In this document: positions 52,663 to 61,422 of the stretch, piece after piece
Position numbering within the stretch: position 1 is the stretch's first letter
Layout of the letters: every line of letters begins with the position of its first letter
Notes under the pieces: generated by a model
The model's input: the letters and a program-made list of their open reading frames with translations, nothing else
Databases searched by the model: none
Told to the model about the DNA's origin: nothing
Position numbers and translations under genes: made by a program
DNA from: Leeia aquatica
Lineage (GTDB): Bacteria > Pseudomonadota > Gammaproteobacteria > Burkholderiales > Leeiaceae
NCBI RefSeq assembly: GCF_012641365.1
Contig: NZ_JABAIM010000003.1
Location: 186,001 to 250,000, forward strand
Length of the DNA stretch: 64,000 bases
Direction: 5' to 3'

Positions 52663-55398
52663 TCAATGCGCAGCCTCCCAGTTTGACCCCATGCCCACTT
52701 CAGCCAGCAGCGGCACCCGCAGGCTGGCAACATCAGCCATCAGCTGCGGCAGCGTCTGCTGCACGCACGCGACCTCGGCATCCGGCACTTCCAGCACCAG
52801 CTCATCGTGTACCTGCATCACCAGCCGTGTCTGCAGCTGCTGCTCGCTCAACCAGCGGTCCACCGCAATCATCGCCAGCTTGATCAGGTCTGCTGCCGTA
52901 CCTTGCATCGGCGCATTGATGGCTGCGCGCTCCGCACCCTGCCGGCGCATTGGATTGGCGGCCTGGATCTCCGGCAGCCACAGGCGGCGACCGAACACGG
53001 TCTCGACATAGCCTTGCTCACGTGCCTGGCTGCGGGTGCGCTCCATATAGTCCTTCACCCCTGGATAGCGCTGAAAGTAACGGTCGATAAAACCTTGTGC
53101 CGTGCCACGGTCGATTTCCAGCTGGCTAGCCAGGCCGAAGGCGGACATGCCATAGATCAAGCCGAAGTTGATGGTCTTGGCGTAACGGCGCTGGTCGGAC
53201 GATACCGCCTCAGGGCTAGTGCCAAACACTTCTGCTGCGGTTGCCCGATGCACGTCCAGGCCCTCGGCAAACGCACGCAGCAGGCCGGGATCTTCCGACA
53301 GGTGCGCCATGATGCGCAGCTCAATTTGCGAATAGTCCGCACTCATCAACACATGGCCGGCTGGCGCAATGAAGGCCTCGCGGATGCGTCGTCCTTCGGC
53401 GGTACGCACCGGGATGTTCTGCAAGTTGGGGTCGTTGCTGGCCAGCCGCCCGGTGACTGCCACCGCTTGCGCATAGTTGGTATGTACCCGTCCGGTCTGC
53501 GGGTTGACCATCAAAGGCAGCTTGTCGGTGTAGGTGGACTTGAGCTTGGACAGGCTGCGGTTTTCCAGCAGCAGCTTGGGCAAGGGGTAATCCAGCGCCA
53601 GTTTCTGCAGCACTTCTTCGTCGGTGGAAAAGCCGCCGCTGGCAGTTTTCTTCACATCCTTGGTCGGGATGCCCAGCTTGCCGAACAGGATTTCCTGCAA
53701 CTGCTTGGGCGAATTGAGGTTGAACGGTTGTCCGGCCAGTTCATACGCCTGCTGTTCCAGTTGCAGCAGGCGCTGGCCCAGCTCGTGGCTTTGCCGTTGC
53801 AGCAGCGCCGGGTCCAGCAGCACACCGTGGCGCTCCATACGGAACAGGATCTCAGCCACCGGCAGCTCCAGCTGGCGATATACATAATCCAGCGAGGCTT
53901 GCCGCTGCAGCTCAGGCTGAAACTGCTGCACCAGCCGCAGGGTCACATCCGCATCTTCGGCCGCATAGCGGGTGGCATCTTCCACGCTGACCTGCGCAAA
54001 CGGAATCTGCTTGGCGCCTTTGCCGCAAATGTCTTCGTACTTGATGGTGGTGAGGTCCAGGTATTTGCTGGCCAGATCGTCCATATTGTGCGGCTCATTG
54101 CTGGCCAGCACATAGGATTGCAACATGCTGTCGTCCACCACACCACGCAGGGTGATGCCATGGTTGGCAAAGATGTGGCGGTCGTACTTGAGGTTTTGCC
54201 CCACCTTGGGTGACGCCGGGTCCTCCAGCCAGGGCTTCAGCAGGGCCAGCACCTCGTCCATGGGCAATTGCTGGGGGGCGCCCGGATAGTCATGTGCCAG
54301 CGGCAGATAGGCGGCTTCGCCCGCCTGCACCGAGAACGAGATGCCGACCATGCGGGCGGTCATGCCATCCAGCCCGGTAGTTTCGGTATCCAGCGCCACC
54401 ATGGAGGCCGCTTGCAGGCGTTGCAGCCAGCGTTGCAACTGCCCGAGATCAGTGATGCAGTCGTACTGGCAATCCGCCGGGGCCGCAACGGCTGCCGTCG
54501 CCCCTGCAACCGCCTCAACGGGTGCGCCCACCGGCGGGCGGGCAGCAGGGGTTTCACTGTCCAGCTCGCGCACCCAGCTCTTGAATTCGCACAGCTGGAA
54601 CAAAGCCTGCAAGGCGGCCACATCCTTGGGTTGTGGTTGCAGCGCATCCCAGCCGGGCGGCAACGCCACATCGCATTTGATGGTGATCAGTTGCCGCCCC
54701 AAGGGCAGCCATTGCAGGCTGTCGCGCAGGTTCTGCCCGACCACCCCGCCAATCTCATCCGCACGAGACATCAGGGTCGCCAGATCGCCATACTCACTCA
54801 GCCATTTGACCGCAGTTTTGGGGCCACACTTGGGCACACCGGGTACATTGTCGACACTGTCGCCAATCAGGGTGAGGTAGTCGATGATGCGCTCGGGCGG
54901 CACGCCAAACTTGCCGATCACGCCGTCGTGGTCCAGCACCTCCTCGGTCATGGTATTGACCAGGGTGATATGCGAGGTCACCAGCTGCGCCATGTCTTTG
55001 TCGCCGGTAGACACCACCACCTGCATGCCTTCTGCGGCGGCCCGCTGCGCCAGGGTGCCGATCACATCGTCGGCCTCCACGCCTGGCTCCACCAGCAGCG
55101 GCAAGCCCATGGCGCGTATGATGTCGTACAAAGGCTCGACCTGCGGTCGCATCGGGTCCGGCATCGGCGGCCGATGCGCCTTATACTCCGGGTAGAGGTC
55201 GTCACGGAAGGTCTTGCCTTTTGCGTCGAACACCACAACGGTATAATCAGCCGGCTGCTCTTTCAGCAGACGACGCAGCATGCTCACCACGCCCTTGATG
55301 GCACCGGTCGGCAGGCCGCTGCTGGTCCGCAGATCGGGCAAGGCATAAAAGGCGCGGTAGAGATAGGATGAACCGTCGACCAGTACCAGCTTTTTCAT
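52663..55398 (-). CDS. polA: DNA polymerase I
   Basis: A 911-residue polymerase with all three activities. Residues 1-290 form the 5'-3' exonuclease (LVDGSSYLYRAFYALP, VEADDVIGTLA, STGDKDMAQLV, GDSVDNVPGVPKCGPKTA); about 320-515 are the 3'-5' proofreading domain with intact VALDTETTGLD (many bacterial PolA lose these acids); about 520-911 are the polymerase with motif A DYSQIELRIMAHLS, motif B RRYAKTINFGLIYGMSAFG and motif C VHDELVLEVP. ATG 55398 is used; upstream frame is not homologous. It repairs DNA and matures Okazaki fragments. Confidence 0.97.
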   Translation of the reverse strand: MKKLVLVDGSSYLYRAFYALPDLRTSSGLPTGAIKGVVSMLRRLLKEQPADYTVVVFDAKGKTFRDDLYPEYKAHRPPMPDPMRPQVEPLYDIIRAMGLPLLVEPGVEADDVIGTLAQRAAAEGMQVVVSTGDKDMAQLVTSHITLVNTMTEEVLDHDGVIGKFGVPPERIIDYLTLIGDSVDNVPGVPKCGPKTAVKWLSEYGDLATLMSRADEIGGVVGQNLRDSLQWLPLGRQLITIKCDVALPPGWDALQPQPKDVAALQALFQLCEFKSWVRELDSETPAARPPVGAPVEAVAGATAAVAAPADCQYDCITDLGQLQRWLQRLQAASMVALDTETTGLDGMTARMVGISFSVQAGEAAYLPLAHDYPGAPQQLPMDEVLALLKPWLEDPASPKVGQNLKYDRHIFANHGITLRGVVDDSMLQSYVLASNEPHNMDDLASKYLDLTTIKYEDICGKGAKQIPFAQVSVEDATRYAAEDADVTLRLVQQFQPELQRQASLDYVYRQLELPVAEILFRMERHGVLLDPALLQRQSHELGQRLLQLEQQAYELAGQPFNLNSPKQLQEILFGKLGIPTKDVKKTASGGFSTDEEVLQKLALDYPLPKLLLENRSLSKLKSTYTDKLPLMVNPQTGRVHTNYAQAVAVTGRLASNDPNLQNIPVRTAEGRRIREAFIAPAGHVLMSADYSQIELRIMAHLSEDPGLLRAFAEGLDVHRATAAEVFGTSPEAVSSDQRRYAKTINFGLIYGMSAFGLASQLEIDRGTAQGFIDRYFQRYPGVKDYMERTRSQAREQGYVETVFGRRLWLPEIQAANPMRRQGAERAAINAPMQGTAADLIKLAMIAVDRWLSEQQLQTRLVMQVHDELVLEVPDAEVACVQQTLPQLMADVASLRVPLLAEVGMGSNWEAAH

Positions 55399-55480
55399 GG
55401 GGTTCGAGACTTTCCGGCATGCGGCCACCTCACCCCGCGGACCTGAACAGGCCCGCCCAGAACGGATTTGGAGGTTGCCA

Positions 55481-56209
55481 ATGAGTTTGAGGGACAAGCT
55501 ACCGAAGGTAGTCGATCCGCGCGCGCAGAACAAGCCCTACTCCGCCAAAGAATCATGGCGGCTGATGGAAATCATGTCCGAATTTGTGGACGGCATCGAG
55601 CAGCTGACCAAGGTGCTGCCTGCCGTCAGCATTTTTGGTTCCGCCCGCACCAAGCCGGAGCACCCGTATTACCAACTGACGGAAGACATCGCGCGCCGCC
55701 TGTCGGATTCCGGCTTTGCGGTCATTTCCGGTGGCGGCCCCGGCATCATGGAGGCGGCCAACAAGGGCGCTTTCGCTGGCACCTCGCCTTCGATTGGCCT
55801 CAACATCCTGCTGCCCCATGAGCAGGGGGGTAATCCGTATCAGGATGTCAGCGTCAACTTCAAGTTCTTCTTTGCCCGCAAGGTCATGTTCGTCAAGCAC
55901 GCCACCGCCTACGTGGTGATGCCGGGTGGCTTTGGCACGCTGGACGAACTCTCCGAAGCCCTGACCCTGATCCAGACCGGCAAAGCCAAGAAGATTCCGG
56001 TGATTCTGGTGGGCCGCAGTTTCTGGCAAGGCTTGCTGGACTGGTTCCAGAGTACGCTGGTGGGCGAGAAGATGATCAACCCGGAAGACATGGATCTGGT
56101 CAAAGTCACCGACGACCCGCAAGAAGTGGTCGACATCGTCTTCAACCATTACGAAGCGCGCAGCCGGGGCCAAACCCTGGCTGAGCGGGCCTCGACTTTT
56201 TCACTGTGA
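55481..56209 (+). CDS. LOG-family protein (TIGR00730, cytokinin riboside phosphoribohydrolase-like)
   Basis: A Rossmann-fold protein of 242 residues. The hallmark motifs are present: SGGGPGIMEAANKGAF and VVMPGGFGTLDELSEALTLIQTG (PGG-x-GT). Members cleave nucleoside monophosphates to the base and ribose 5-phosphate, and in plants and some bacteria activate cytokinins. Its N-terminal extension (1-50) is typical of the proteobacterial long group. GGAGG lies 6 bases before ATG 55481. It is divergent from polA and its stop overlaps the following gene's possible GTG (GTGA). Confidence 0.9.
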   Translation: MSLRDKLPKVVDPRAQNKPYSAKESWRLMEIMSEFVDGIEQLTKVLPAVSIFGSARTKPEHPYYQLTEDIARRLSDSGFAVISGGGPGIMEAANKGAFAGTSPSIGLNILLPHEQGGNPYQDVSVNFKFFFARKVMFVKHATAYVVMPGGFGTLDELSEALTLIQTGKAKKIPVILVGRSFWQGLLDWFQSTLVGEKMINPEDMDLVKVTDDPQEVVDIVFNHYEARSRGQTLAERASTFSL

Positions 56210-56217
56210 GAACCGGC

Positions 56218-56568
56218 ATGCGCGCTACCCTGATCATGGCCAGCCTGGGGCTGGCCCTGCAACTGACTGCACCTGCCGTGCATGCGGCTGAGCCGTTGCC
56301 ACCTGGCCTGCAGCCCCTGCCGGATGTGCCTCCTCCGCTGGTCAATATTGATCCGGACAATGAGCCCGAAGTGACGGTCGTCCAGAAAGGCGAGGTCAAG
56401 GAAGAGCAATTCCGCATCCGGGGTCGGCTCTACATGATCAAGGTTACCCCGGCCAACGGCAGCAACAGCTATTACCTGGTCGACGACAAAGGCAGCGGAC
56501 AATTCCAGCGCCGTGACCGTGTTGATGTTAATCTGCAGATCCCCCGCTGGGTGGTGATGGAATTCTGA
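56218..56568 (+). CDS. DUF2782 periplasmic protein
   Basis: A 116-residue exported protein: signal peptide ATLIMASLGLALQLTAPAVHA, a Pro-rich linker (PPGLQPLPDVPPPLV), then a small beta domain with VTVVQKGEVKEEQFRIRGRLYMIKVTP and YYLVDDKGSG. The DUF2782 name comes from memory of this gene, usually found next to polA and thrB in betaproteobacteria, exactly as here. GTG 56206 could be an earlier start overlapping the LOG stop. Function unknown. Confidence 0.8.
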   Translation: MRATLIMASLGLALQLTAPAVHAAEPLPPGLQPLPDVPPPLVNIDPDNEPEVTVVQKGEVKEEQFRIRGRLYMIKVTPANGSNSYYLVDDKGSGQFQRRDRVDVNLQIPRWVVMEF

Positions 56569-56596
56569 CCCACCCTTTATCCGAGCCTGAATCCTT

Positions 56597-57565
56597 ATGT
56601 CTGTTTTTACCCCTGTCAGCGAAGCTGAACTGTCCGACTGGCTGCGCGCCTACACCCTGGGGCCCCTGCGGGAGCTGAAGGGCATTCTGGCCGGCATCGA
56701 CAACAGCAATTTCTTTGTCACTACCGAGGGAGATCGCTCCGGCAACTGGCCCGATCAGACCCGCTTTGTGCTGACCCTGTTCGAAAACCTGAAAGCCGAG
56801 CAGCTGCCCTACAATCTGGAGCTGATGGAGTTCCTGTCTCAGCAAGGCCTGCCTTCCCCCGCTCCGATACGGGATCGCAACGGGCAGTATCTGGGCGAGC
56901 TCAATGGCAAACCAGCCGCTTTGGTCGTGCGGCTGGAGGGTGACTGGACCGAGCGGCCCAATGTGGCGCAATGTGCGCAGGTGGGCGGCTTGCTCGCCCG
57001 CATGCATCTGGCGGGGCAAGCCTACCCGCAGCAACGCGAGAATACCCATGGCAATGCCTGGCGTATCCGCACCGCCATTGCGGTGTCCCGCTTCCTGACC
57101 CCTGCCGAACAAGGGCTGATGGAGAACGAGGTCGCCCTGCAAGCCACCTTTGACCGCAGCGAATTACCCACGGGGGCCATCCATGCCGATCTGTTCCGCG
57201 ACAACATTCTGTTCGTCGGCGATACCGTCAGCGGGGTGATCGACTTCTATTTTGCCTGCACCGATCTGCTGCTCTACGATGTGGCCATCACCGTCAACGA
57301 CTGGTGCATGGGTCATGATTACCGGTTTGATACCGCCCGCCTGCAAGCCTTCTTGCAGCACTATCACGCCACCCGGCCCTTTACTGCCGCCGAAGCCGAA
57401 GCCTGGCCGATGATGCTGCGTGCAGCCGCCTTGCGGTTCTGGTTGTCCCGGCTGTACGATTACTTCCTGCCGCGTCCGGCTGAGATGAACCAGCCGAAAG
57501 ACCCACGGCATTTCCATCGCATTCTGGCCCAGCATGTGCGGGAAACCCCGCCCTTGCCGGTTTGA
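56597..57565 (+). CDS. thrB: Homoserine kinase, type II
   Basis: Threonine-pathway enzyme of 322 residues phosphorylating homoserine. It belongs to the aminoglycoside-phosphotransferase-like ThrB of pseudomonads and betaproteobacteria, not the GHMP type: GIDNSNFFVTTEG near the start, the catalytic AIHADLFRDNILF, the metal-binding GVIDFYFACTDLLLYDVAI and FWLSRLYDYFLPR are clear. ATG 56597 is 28 bases after the DUF2782 stop. It is followed at once by an ECF sigma factor gene. Confidence 0.95.
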   Translation: MSVFTPVSEAELSDWLRAYTLGPLRELKGILAGIDNSNFFVTTEGDRSGNWPDQTRFVLTLFENLKAEQLPYNLELMEFLSQQGLPSPAPIRDRNGQYLGELNGKPAALVVRLEGDWTERPNVAQCAQVGGLLARMHLAGQAYPQQRENTHGNAWRIRTAIAVSRFLTPAEQGLMENEVALQATFDRSELPTGAIHADLFRDNILFVGDTVSGVIDFYFACTDLLLYDVAITVNDWCMGHDYRFDTARLQAFLQHYHATRPFTAAEAEAWPMMLRAAALRFWLSRLYDYFLPRPAEMNQPKDPRHFHRILAQHVRETPPLPV

Positions 57566-57579
57566 GGAACCCGCTCCAC

Positions 57580-58158
57580 ATGGCCGACTTTCTGACCGAA
57601 CTGCAACAGCACCGCGATTATCTGTATCGCTACGCCCTGTTACAGCTACGCGATCCGGATCAGGCGGAGGACGTCACCCAGGAAACGCTGCTGGCCGCCG
57701 TTGAGCAGAAATCCGGTTTTGCCGGTAAATCCAGCCTCAAAACCTGGCTGACCGGCATCCTCAAGTTCAAGATCATTGATGTGATCCGCGCCCGCAGCCG
57801 CGAACCGCTGGCCAGTGAAGAGCAGCAGCTGGCGCAAGAGGGGCTGGGCGAGCTGGAAACCTTGTTTGATGAGCGCGGCCATTGGGCCACCCCCAATGTG
57901 TCTGACTGGAGCAAGCCCGAGCATGCACTGAGCAACAGTCAGTTCTGGCAGCTGTTTGAATGGTGTCAGCAGCGGCTGCCGGTCAAAACTGCGCAGGCCT
58001 TCATGATGCGCGAGGTCATGGGGCTGGAGATTGCAGAAATCTGTAAGGCGCTGGAGGTGACAGCGACCAATTGTTCAGTGCTGTTATACCGGGCCCGCAT
58101 GGGGTTGCGTACCTGTCTGAATGAGAAATGGTTTGATGGTGAAGCCCGAACCGCGTAG
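57580..58158 (+). CDS. ECF-type RNA polymerase sigma factor
   Basis: A 192-residue extracytoplasmic-function sigma factor. Region 2 (about 5-75) reads HRDYLYRYALLQLRDPDQAEDVTQETLLAAVEQ, with LKTWLTGILKFKIIDVIRARSRE after; region 4 (about 125-185) holds RTAQAFMMREVMGLEIAEICKALEVTATNCSVLLYRARMGLR-like helices. Start ATG 57580 follows GAGGAA. It is 14 bases after thrB and overlaps the next gene, a small zinc-finger protein, by 23 bases, the usual sigma/anti-sigma coupling. The N-terminus and regulon are unknown; the operon suggests envelope or nutrient sensing. Confidence 0.88.
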   Translation: MADFLTELQQHRDYLYRYALLQLRDPDQAEDVTQETLLAAVEQKSGFAGKSSLKTWLTGILKFKIIDVIRARSREPLASEEQQLAQEGLGELETLFDERGHWATPNVSDWSKPEHALSNSQFWQLFEWCQQRLPVKTAQAFMMREVMGLEIAEICKALEVTATNCSVLLYRARMGLRTCLNEKWFDGEARTA

Positions 58159-58345
58159 CTGCCGCAAGGCCACTGAATTACTATCCCGCTCGCTTGACCA
58201 GCCGCTGGGGCTGGGGGAACGTTTCTGGCTGCGCTGGCATCTGGGGCTGTGCAGCAGCTGCCGCAACTTCCGGCAACAGCTAGGGCACCTGCGCACCTTC
58301 TCCCACCACTTGCCGGACCAAAACCGGCAACCGCCGGAATCATGA
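58136..58345 (+). CDS. Short zf-HC2-type anti-sigma factor
   Basis: A 69-residue protein with PRSCRKATELLSRSLDQPLG and RWHLGLCSSCRNFRQQL: the H-x3-C-x2-C zinc site of ZAS anti-sigma factors plus an earlier Cys. There is no membrane helix, so it is a soluble, possibly redox-sensing, regulator that binds the ECF sigma factor encoded just upstream (23-base overlap). ATG 58136 is used. Its stop overlaps the binding-protein start (ATGA), so all three are translationally linked. Confidence 0.8.
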   Translation: MVKPEPRSCRKATELLSRSLDQPLGLGERFWLRWHLGLCSSCRNFRQQLGHLRTFSHHLPDQNRQPPES

Positions 58346-59139
58346 CGCTGCGGTCCCTCTGCGCCCGGCTCTGCCTGGGTGTGTTGCTGCTGAGCCCCTT
58401 GTGGCTGAGCGCACGGCCTCTGGTGCTGGTTTACAGCGTCATGCCGCCACTACGCTACACCGACGTGCATGGCCGACCTGCGGGACCTTATATCGACCTG
58501 ATCCGGGAGCTGGGGCGGGAAATGCAGATGCCACTGCAGATTCAGGAATGCCCGCTGATGCGCTGTCTGAAATTGCTGGAAATTGGTGAAGCCGATGTCT
58601 CCATCGGTTTGCGCGCCACACCCGAGCGGGAGCAATTCCTCTATTTTCTGACCCCGCCGTTTGCCTGGGGCAGCAATACCGCCTTCTATCAGCGCCGTGA
58701 TGACGCGCAGCCGATCCGGCAGCTGAGTGATCTGAAAGGGCGCTGCATTGGCGTGGTGCTGGGTAGCCAGTTCTCCAGCGCCTTTGATAACGACACCAGC
58801 CTGTGCAAGGACACCACCGGCAGTGCCTACAACAATTTCCGCAAGCTGGCGTTTGGTCGGCTGGACGTGGTTGCCGTGCCCTCTGCACAAGGGGATTACC
58901 TGCTCAGCACCCCGGAATTTCATGGCAAGTTGGTGCGGGCACCCTACGCCATGGAATCCTCCGCTCCACGCCAGATCAGCCTGTCGCGCAACTCACCCTG
59001 GTTTACCCGCCGTGCTGAACTGGAGACGGCGCTGCGGCAGATCCTCAAGTACCCGCGTGTGCAACAGCTGGTCAATAACGTCAGTGATCCGAAGAAGCAG
59101 CCGGACATCGCACCGGATGCCCAGCCTCAACTACGCTAA
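58342..59139 (+). CDS. Periplasmic solute-binding protein, SBP_bac_3 type, cotranslated with sigma/anti-sigma
   Basis: A 265-residue exported binding protein: signal peptide LCARLCLGVLLLSPLWLSA, then LVYSVMPPLRYTDVHGRPAGPYIDLIRELGREMQM, ADVSIGLRATPEREQFLYFLTPPF, and KGRCIGVVLGSQF, the usual two-lobe amino-acid-type pattern. Four cysteines occur in the mature part (ECPLMRCLK, GRCIG, SLCKD), unusual for such proteins, perhaps two disulfides. No permease follows. Being in an operon with an ECF sigma and zinc anti-sigma, it may report a ligand or oxidation state of the periplasm rather than feed a transporter. Its 3' end overlaps the convergent rfbD by 9 bases. Confidence 0.8.
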   Translation: MTLRSLCARLCLGVLLLSPLWLSARPLVLVYSVMPPLRYTDVHGRPAGPYIDLIRELGREMQMPLQIQECPLMRCLKLLEIGEADVSIGLRATPEREQFLYFLTPPFAWGSNTAFYQRRDDAQPIRQLSDLKGRCIGVVLGSQFSSAFDNDTSLCKDTTGSAYNNFRKLAFGRLDVVAVPSAQGDYLLSTPEFHGKLVRAPYAMESSAPRQISLSRNSPWFTRRAELETALRQILKYPRVQQLVNNVSDPKKQPDIAPDAQPQLR

Positions 59140-60003
59140 CCCGCGCGCCTGCAAGCATTGTTGCAAACCGGTTTGCCAATCCGGCAAACGTATCGAGAAT
59201 ACCTCAGCCAGCTTGTCGCAGCTCAACCGAGAATTGGCGGGCCGGCGGGCCGGTGAGGGGAAGTCTTGACTGGTGATCGGCCGTACCGGCGTACTGAACC
59301 CGGATTGCGCCACGATGGCCGAGGCGAAGCCATGCCAGCTGGTTTCCCCGCCATTGACCAGATGGTAGATGCCTGCACGCTCACCAAGGGTGGTGGGCGA
59401 CACCTGCACCAGCACTTGCGCTACCGCCTCAGCAATATGACGGCTCCAGGTCGGTGCACCGATCTGGTCAGCCACCACCGCCAGCTCGGGTTTTTCCGCA
59501 GCCAGACGCAGCATGGTCAACATGAAGTTGCGGCCCCGGTTGCCATACACCCAGCTGGTGCGAAAGATCAGCGCTGCCGCGCCACTGGCCAGAATGGCCT
59601 GCTCACCGGCGTGTTTGTCCGCGCCATAGGCATTGAGGGGCTGACAGGGATCCGTTTCCCGGTACGACTGTTCGCCTTCCCCCGCAAACACATAGTCGGT
59701 AGAAAAATGCACCAAACCACAGCCCAGCTCATGGGCCAGGCGAGCCAGCTCGCCCGGCAAGGCGGTGTTGAGCTGCCGGGACAAGTCACGTTCGGTTTCC
59801 GCCTTGTCTACCGCGGTATACGCCGCCGCATTCACAATCCAGCGCGGCTGGCATCCTCGAACCGCCGCCGCCACCGCAATAGGATCCAGCAGATCCAGCT
59901 CCGTGCGCGTCGGTGCCCAGACCTTGCCGAGGGTTGACAGGGTACGCGCCAGCTCAAACCCCACTTGTCCGGTCACTCCGGTCAGCAGGATGTCGGCAGT
60001 CAT
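59131..60003 (-). CDS. rfbD: dTDP-4-dehydrorhamnose reductase
   Basis: Final enzyme of dTDP-L-rhamnose synthesis, 290 residues. Short-chain-dehydrogenase-like: LLTGVTGQVGFELARTL (nucleotide site), NAAAYTAVDKAE, HFSTDYVFAG, the Y-x3-K pair in YGADKHAGEQ, RTSWVYGNRGRNFM and ARRPANSRLSCDKL. ATG 60003 shares one base with the rfbC stop (TGATG); an in-frame ATG at 60012 is the alternative. Last gene of the rfbBACD operon; overlaps the convergent binding-protein gene by 9 bases. Confidence 0.95.
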   Translation of the reverse strand: MTADILLTGVTGQVGFELARTLSTLGKVWAPTRTELDLLDPIAVAAAVRGCQPRWIVNAAAYTAVDKAETERDLSRQLNTALPGELARLAHELGCGLVHFSTDYVFAGEGEQSYRETDPCQPLNAYGADKHAGEQAILASGAAALIFRTSWVYGNRGRNFMLTMLRLAAEKPELAVVADQIGAPTWSRHIAEAVAQVLVQVSPTTLGERAGIYHLVNGGETSWHGFASAIVAQSGFSTPVRPITSQDFPSPARRPANSRLSCDKLAEVFSIRLPDWQTGLQQCLQARGLA

Positions 60004-60554
60004 CACGGCCATGGTTTGGCCTCTGCCCAGCAGGGTGCATTCTGGTCTTTGCCGGACAACAGCGGCGTCAGCCCTTCCAATGGCCAATCAATCGCCAGGG
60101 TTGGGTCATCCCAGCGGATGCTGCCCTCCGTCTCCGGCGCGTAGTACGCCGTGGCTTTGTACAGGACATCTACCGTGTCGGACAACACCAGAAAGCCATG
60201 TGCAAAACCCGGTGGAATCCACAGTTGTCGGTGGTTCTCTGCACTCAGCTCCACACCATCCCATTGCCCATAGGCAGGGGAATCACGCCGCAAGTCCACG
60301 GCAACATCATAGATGCGGCCCGAGGTCACCCGTACCAGTTTGCCCTGGGCAAACGGCGGCAACTGGTAATGCAAACCACGCAACACCCCCCGACTGGAAC
60401 GGGAGTGGTTGTCTTGTACAAAAACAGTTTGGGTTCCTAATAGACTATCAAGGTATTTCTGGTTATAGCTTTCCAGAAAAAAACCTCTGCTATCCCTATA
60501 GACATCTGGCTCCAAGATCAACACACCATGCAAGCGAGAGTGAATGATGCGCAT
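60003..60554 (-). CDS. rfbC: dTDP-4-dehydrorhamnose 3,5-epimerase
   Basis: Cupin epimerase of 183 residues, third step of dTDP-rhamnose synthesis. Visible: DSRGFFLESYNQKYLD, VQDNHSRSSRGVLRGLHYQ with the catalytic His, KLVRVTSGRIYDVAVDLRRDSPAYGQWDGVEL, WIPPGFAHGFLVLSD and CYKATAYYAPETEG-like segment with the catalytic Tyr. AAAGG lies 5 bases before ATG 60554, one base after the rfbA stop region. The local base composition at its 5' end and in rfbA is lower in GC than the rest of the operon. Confidence 0.95.
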   Translation of the reverse strand: MRIIHSRLHGVLILEPDVYRDSRGFFLESYNQKYLDSLLGTQTVFVQDNHSRSSRGVLRGLHYQLPPFAQGKLVRVTSGRIYDVAVDLRRDSPAYGQWDGVELSAENHRQLWIPPGFAHGFLVLSDTVDVLYKATAYYAPETEGSIRWDDPTLAIDWPLEGLTPLLSGKDQNAPCWAEAKPWP

Positions 60555-60555
60555 G

Positions 60556-61422
60556 CTAACCTTTAATGAGTTTTTCCAAATACTGCCCGTAGCCCGTCTT
60601 TCTCAAAGGCTGAGCAAGGCGAAGCACTTGATCGCCGTCTATATACCCCATCCTCCACGCAATCTCCTCCGGACAGGAAACCTTCTGCCCAGTACGTAGC
60701 TCAATCGTCGCAATAAACTGCGATGCTTCCAGCAAGGACTCATGCGTCCCGGTGTCCAGCCAGGCATACCCCCTACCCATACATGCCACCTCCAGAAGTC
60801 CTCTCTCAAGGTAAGCACGGTTAATATCCGTGATCTCCAATTCCCCTCTAGGCGAGGGTTTCAGTTCTCGAGCAATTTGCACCACATCTGCATCATAGAA
60901 ATATAAACCGGTCACCGCAAAGTGTGACTTCGGCGCGATTGGTTTCTCTTCAATACTAATGGCGCGCCCTGCAGCGTCGTATTCCACAACACCATATCGT
61001 TCAGGGTCATTCACGGCATAGGCGAACACCGTTGCGCCCTGCTTTTTCGCTGCAGCACCTCTGACCAATGGCACCAGATCAGACCCGTAGAAGATGTTGT
61101 CACCCAACACCAGCGCCGAAGGCTCCTGTCCAACAAAATCCGCCCCCAGAATGAACGCCTGGGCCAAACCATCGGGTGAGGGCTGCACACAGTAGCTGAA
61201 CTGGATTCCCCACTGGCTGCCATCGCCCAGCAGCGCCTGAAAACGAGGCGTATCCTGCGGAGTGGAGATGATCAGGATGTCACGAATCCCCGCCAGCAAC
61301 AGCGTACTGAGCGGGTAGTAAATCATCGGCTTGTCGTAGATGGGCAGCAGTTGCTTGGATACCGACAGCGTGGCCGGGTACAGGCGGGTACCGGAGCCCC
61401 CCGCAAGGATGATGCCTTTCAT
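60556..61422 (-). CDS. rfbA: Glucose-1-phosphate thymidylyltransferase
   Basis: First enzyme of dTDP-rhamnose synthesis, 288 residues. Nucleotidyltransferase start [40 protein letters not shown] (read in parts), [43 protein letters not shown] and [12 protein letters not shown] are all conserved. It begins at ATG 61422, which overlaps the rfbB stop (ATGA). Full length. Confidence 0.96.
   Translation of the reverse strand: MKGIILAGGSGTRLYPATLSVSKQLLPIYDKPMIYYPLSTLLLAGIRDILIISTPQDTPRFQALLGDGSQWGIQFSYCVQPSPDGLAQAFILGADFVGQEPSALVLGDNIFYGSDLVPLVRGAAAKKQGATVFAYAVNDPERYGVVEYDAAGRAISIEEKPIAPKSHFAVTGLYFYDADVVQIARELKPSPRGELEITDINRAYLERGLLEVACMGRGYAWLDTGTHESLLEASQFIATIELRTGQKVSCPEEIAWRMGYIDGDQVLRLAQPLRKTGYGQYLEKLIKG

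Noticed and set aside
52807-54213. 468-codon frame opposite polA
   Set aside because: Antisense to the polymerase domain, low-complexity Gln/Leu composition, no start signal.
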